Assembly (NCBI RefSeq): GCF_037975445.1
Contig: NZ_CP150254.1
Span: forward strand, 2,788,001 to 2,852,000
Direction of reading: 5' to 3'
Origin: Peribacillus sp. FSL P2-0133
Lineage (GTDB): Bacteria; Bacillota; Bacilli; Bacillales; DSM-1321
DNA length: 64,000 nucleotides
Below the pieces are notes generated by a model that saw nothing but the letters and a program-made list of their open reading frames with translations, searched no databases and was not told where the DNA came from. Every line of letters starts with the position of its first letter. The first letter of the stretch is position 1. A program made the position numbers and the translations under genes. Below are positions 63,967 through 64,000 of this stretch, piece by piece.

Positions 63967-64000
63967 AGGAAAAAACATAAAGGACTTCCTAGGCTTGTTT

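Overview
The window looks like chromosomal DNA of a low-GC, Gram-positive, endospore-forming relative of Bacillus. The family-level evidence is AGGAGG-type ribosome sites, TTG/GTG starts, an AcoR-controlled acetoin operon, BdbCD, YolD, YdeI, a SigL-type promoter and Bacillus-style dispersed repeats. A Peribacillus-like genome is plausible, but the sequence alone does not fix the genus. No rRNA, tRNA or CRISPR array was seen.

Layout. (1) 0.1-6.7 kb: end of an acetoin dehydrogenase operon (E2, E3), an acetoin/diacetyl reductase, the sigma-54 activator AcoR and a nitronate monooxygenase. (2) 6.8-34 kb: an AT-rich accessory region. It holds a wrecked tyrosine recombinase, an arsenic operon (arsR-arsB-arsC intact, arsD and arsA decayed), and a second arsenic module (MarR regulator, GNAT acetyltransferase of ArsN1 type, Cys-tailed flavoprotein) tied together by three copies of a 17-bp operator. 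It also has a copper module (CopC, CopD, a methyltransferase with a 5' frameshift, a P-type ATPase relic), BdbC/BdbD, a second CopC, and a divergent CmtR-like regulator with a CadA ATPase that has an unusual Cys-pair-rich N-terminus. Many small membrane proteins follow, then an IS110-family element inserted exactly in a hairpin repeat that recurs through the region. A second, shorter relic of the same recombinase lies at 33.6 kb. (3) 34-48.7 kb: a cyclic-phosphate-type receiver protein, a GntR regulator with an EamA exporter, a methyltransferase, an alpha/beta hydrolase, a complete molybdenum hydroxylase operon (XdhC, MobA-like, Mo, FAD and 2Fe-2S subunits plus an unknown protein), a HEAT-repeat protein and a divergent TrmB regulator/LysE exporter pair. 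(4) 49-61.1 kb: glycolate oxidase GlcF/GlcD, an Asp/Glu racemase-like protein, a PotABCD-like ABC transporter preceded by a TAXI lipoprotein gene, and a two-component system whose response regulator is a sigma-54 activator. A -24/-12 promoter with an upstream inverted repeat sits directly before the TAXI-ABC operon. (5) 61.3-64 kb: two copies of a Bacillus dispersed repeat, YdeI, an ArsR-SRPBCC fusion with its own operators and a resolvase fragment.

The genes group into: acetoin and other small-carbon catabolism under sigma-54 control; soft-metal and metalloid defence (As, Cu, Cd/Zn/Pb type); and regulated exporters. The most notable observation is that the 370-bp non-coding flank of the IS110 element contains a 13-base segment matching, at 12 of 13 positions, the reconstructed target site spanning its own insertion point. 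This is what an RNA-guided (bridge/seek RNA) transposon should show.

All assignments come from reading translations and motifs by eye. No database search was run, so substrate-level names are family inferences.
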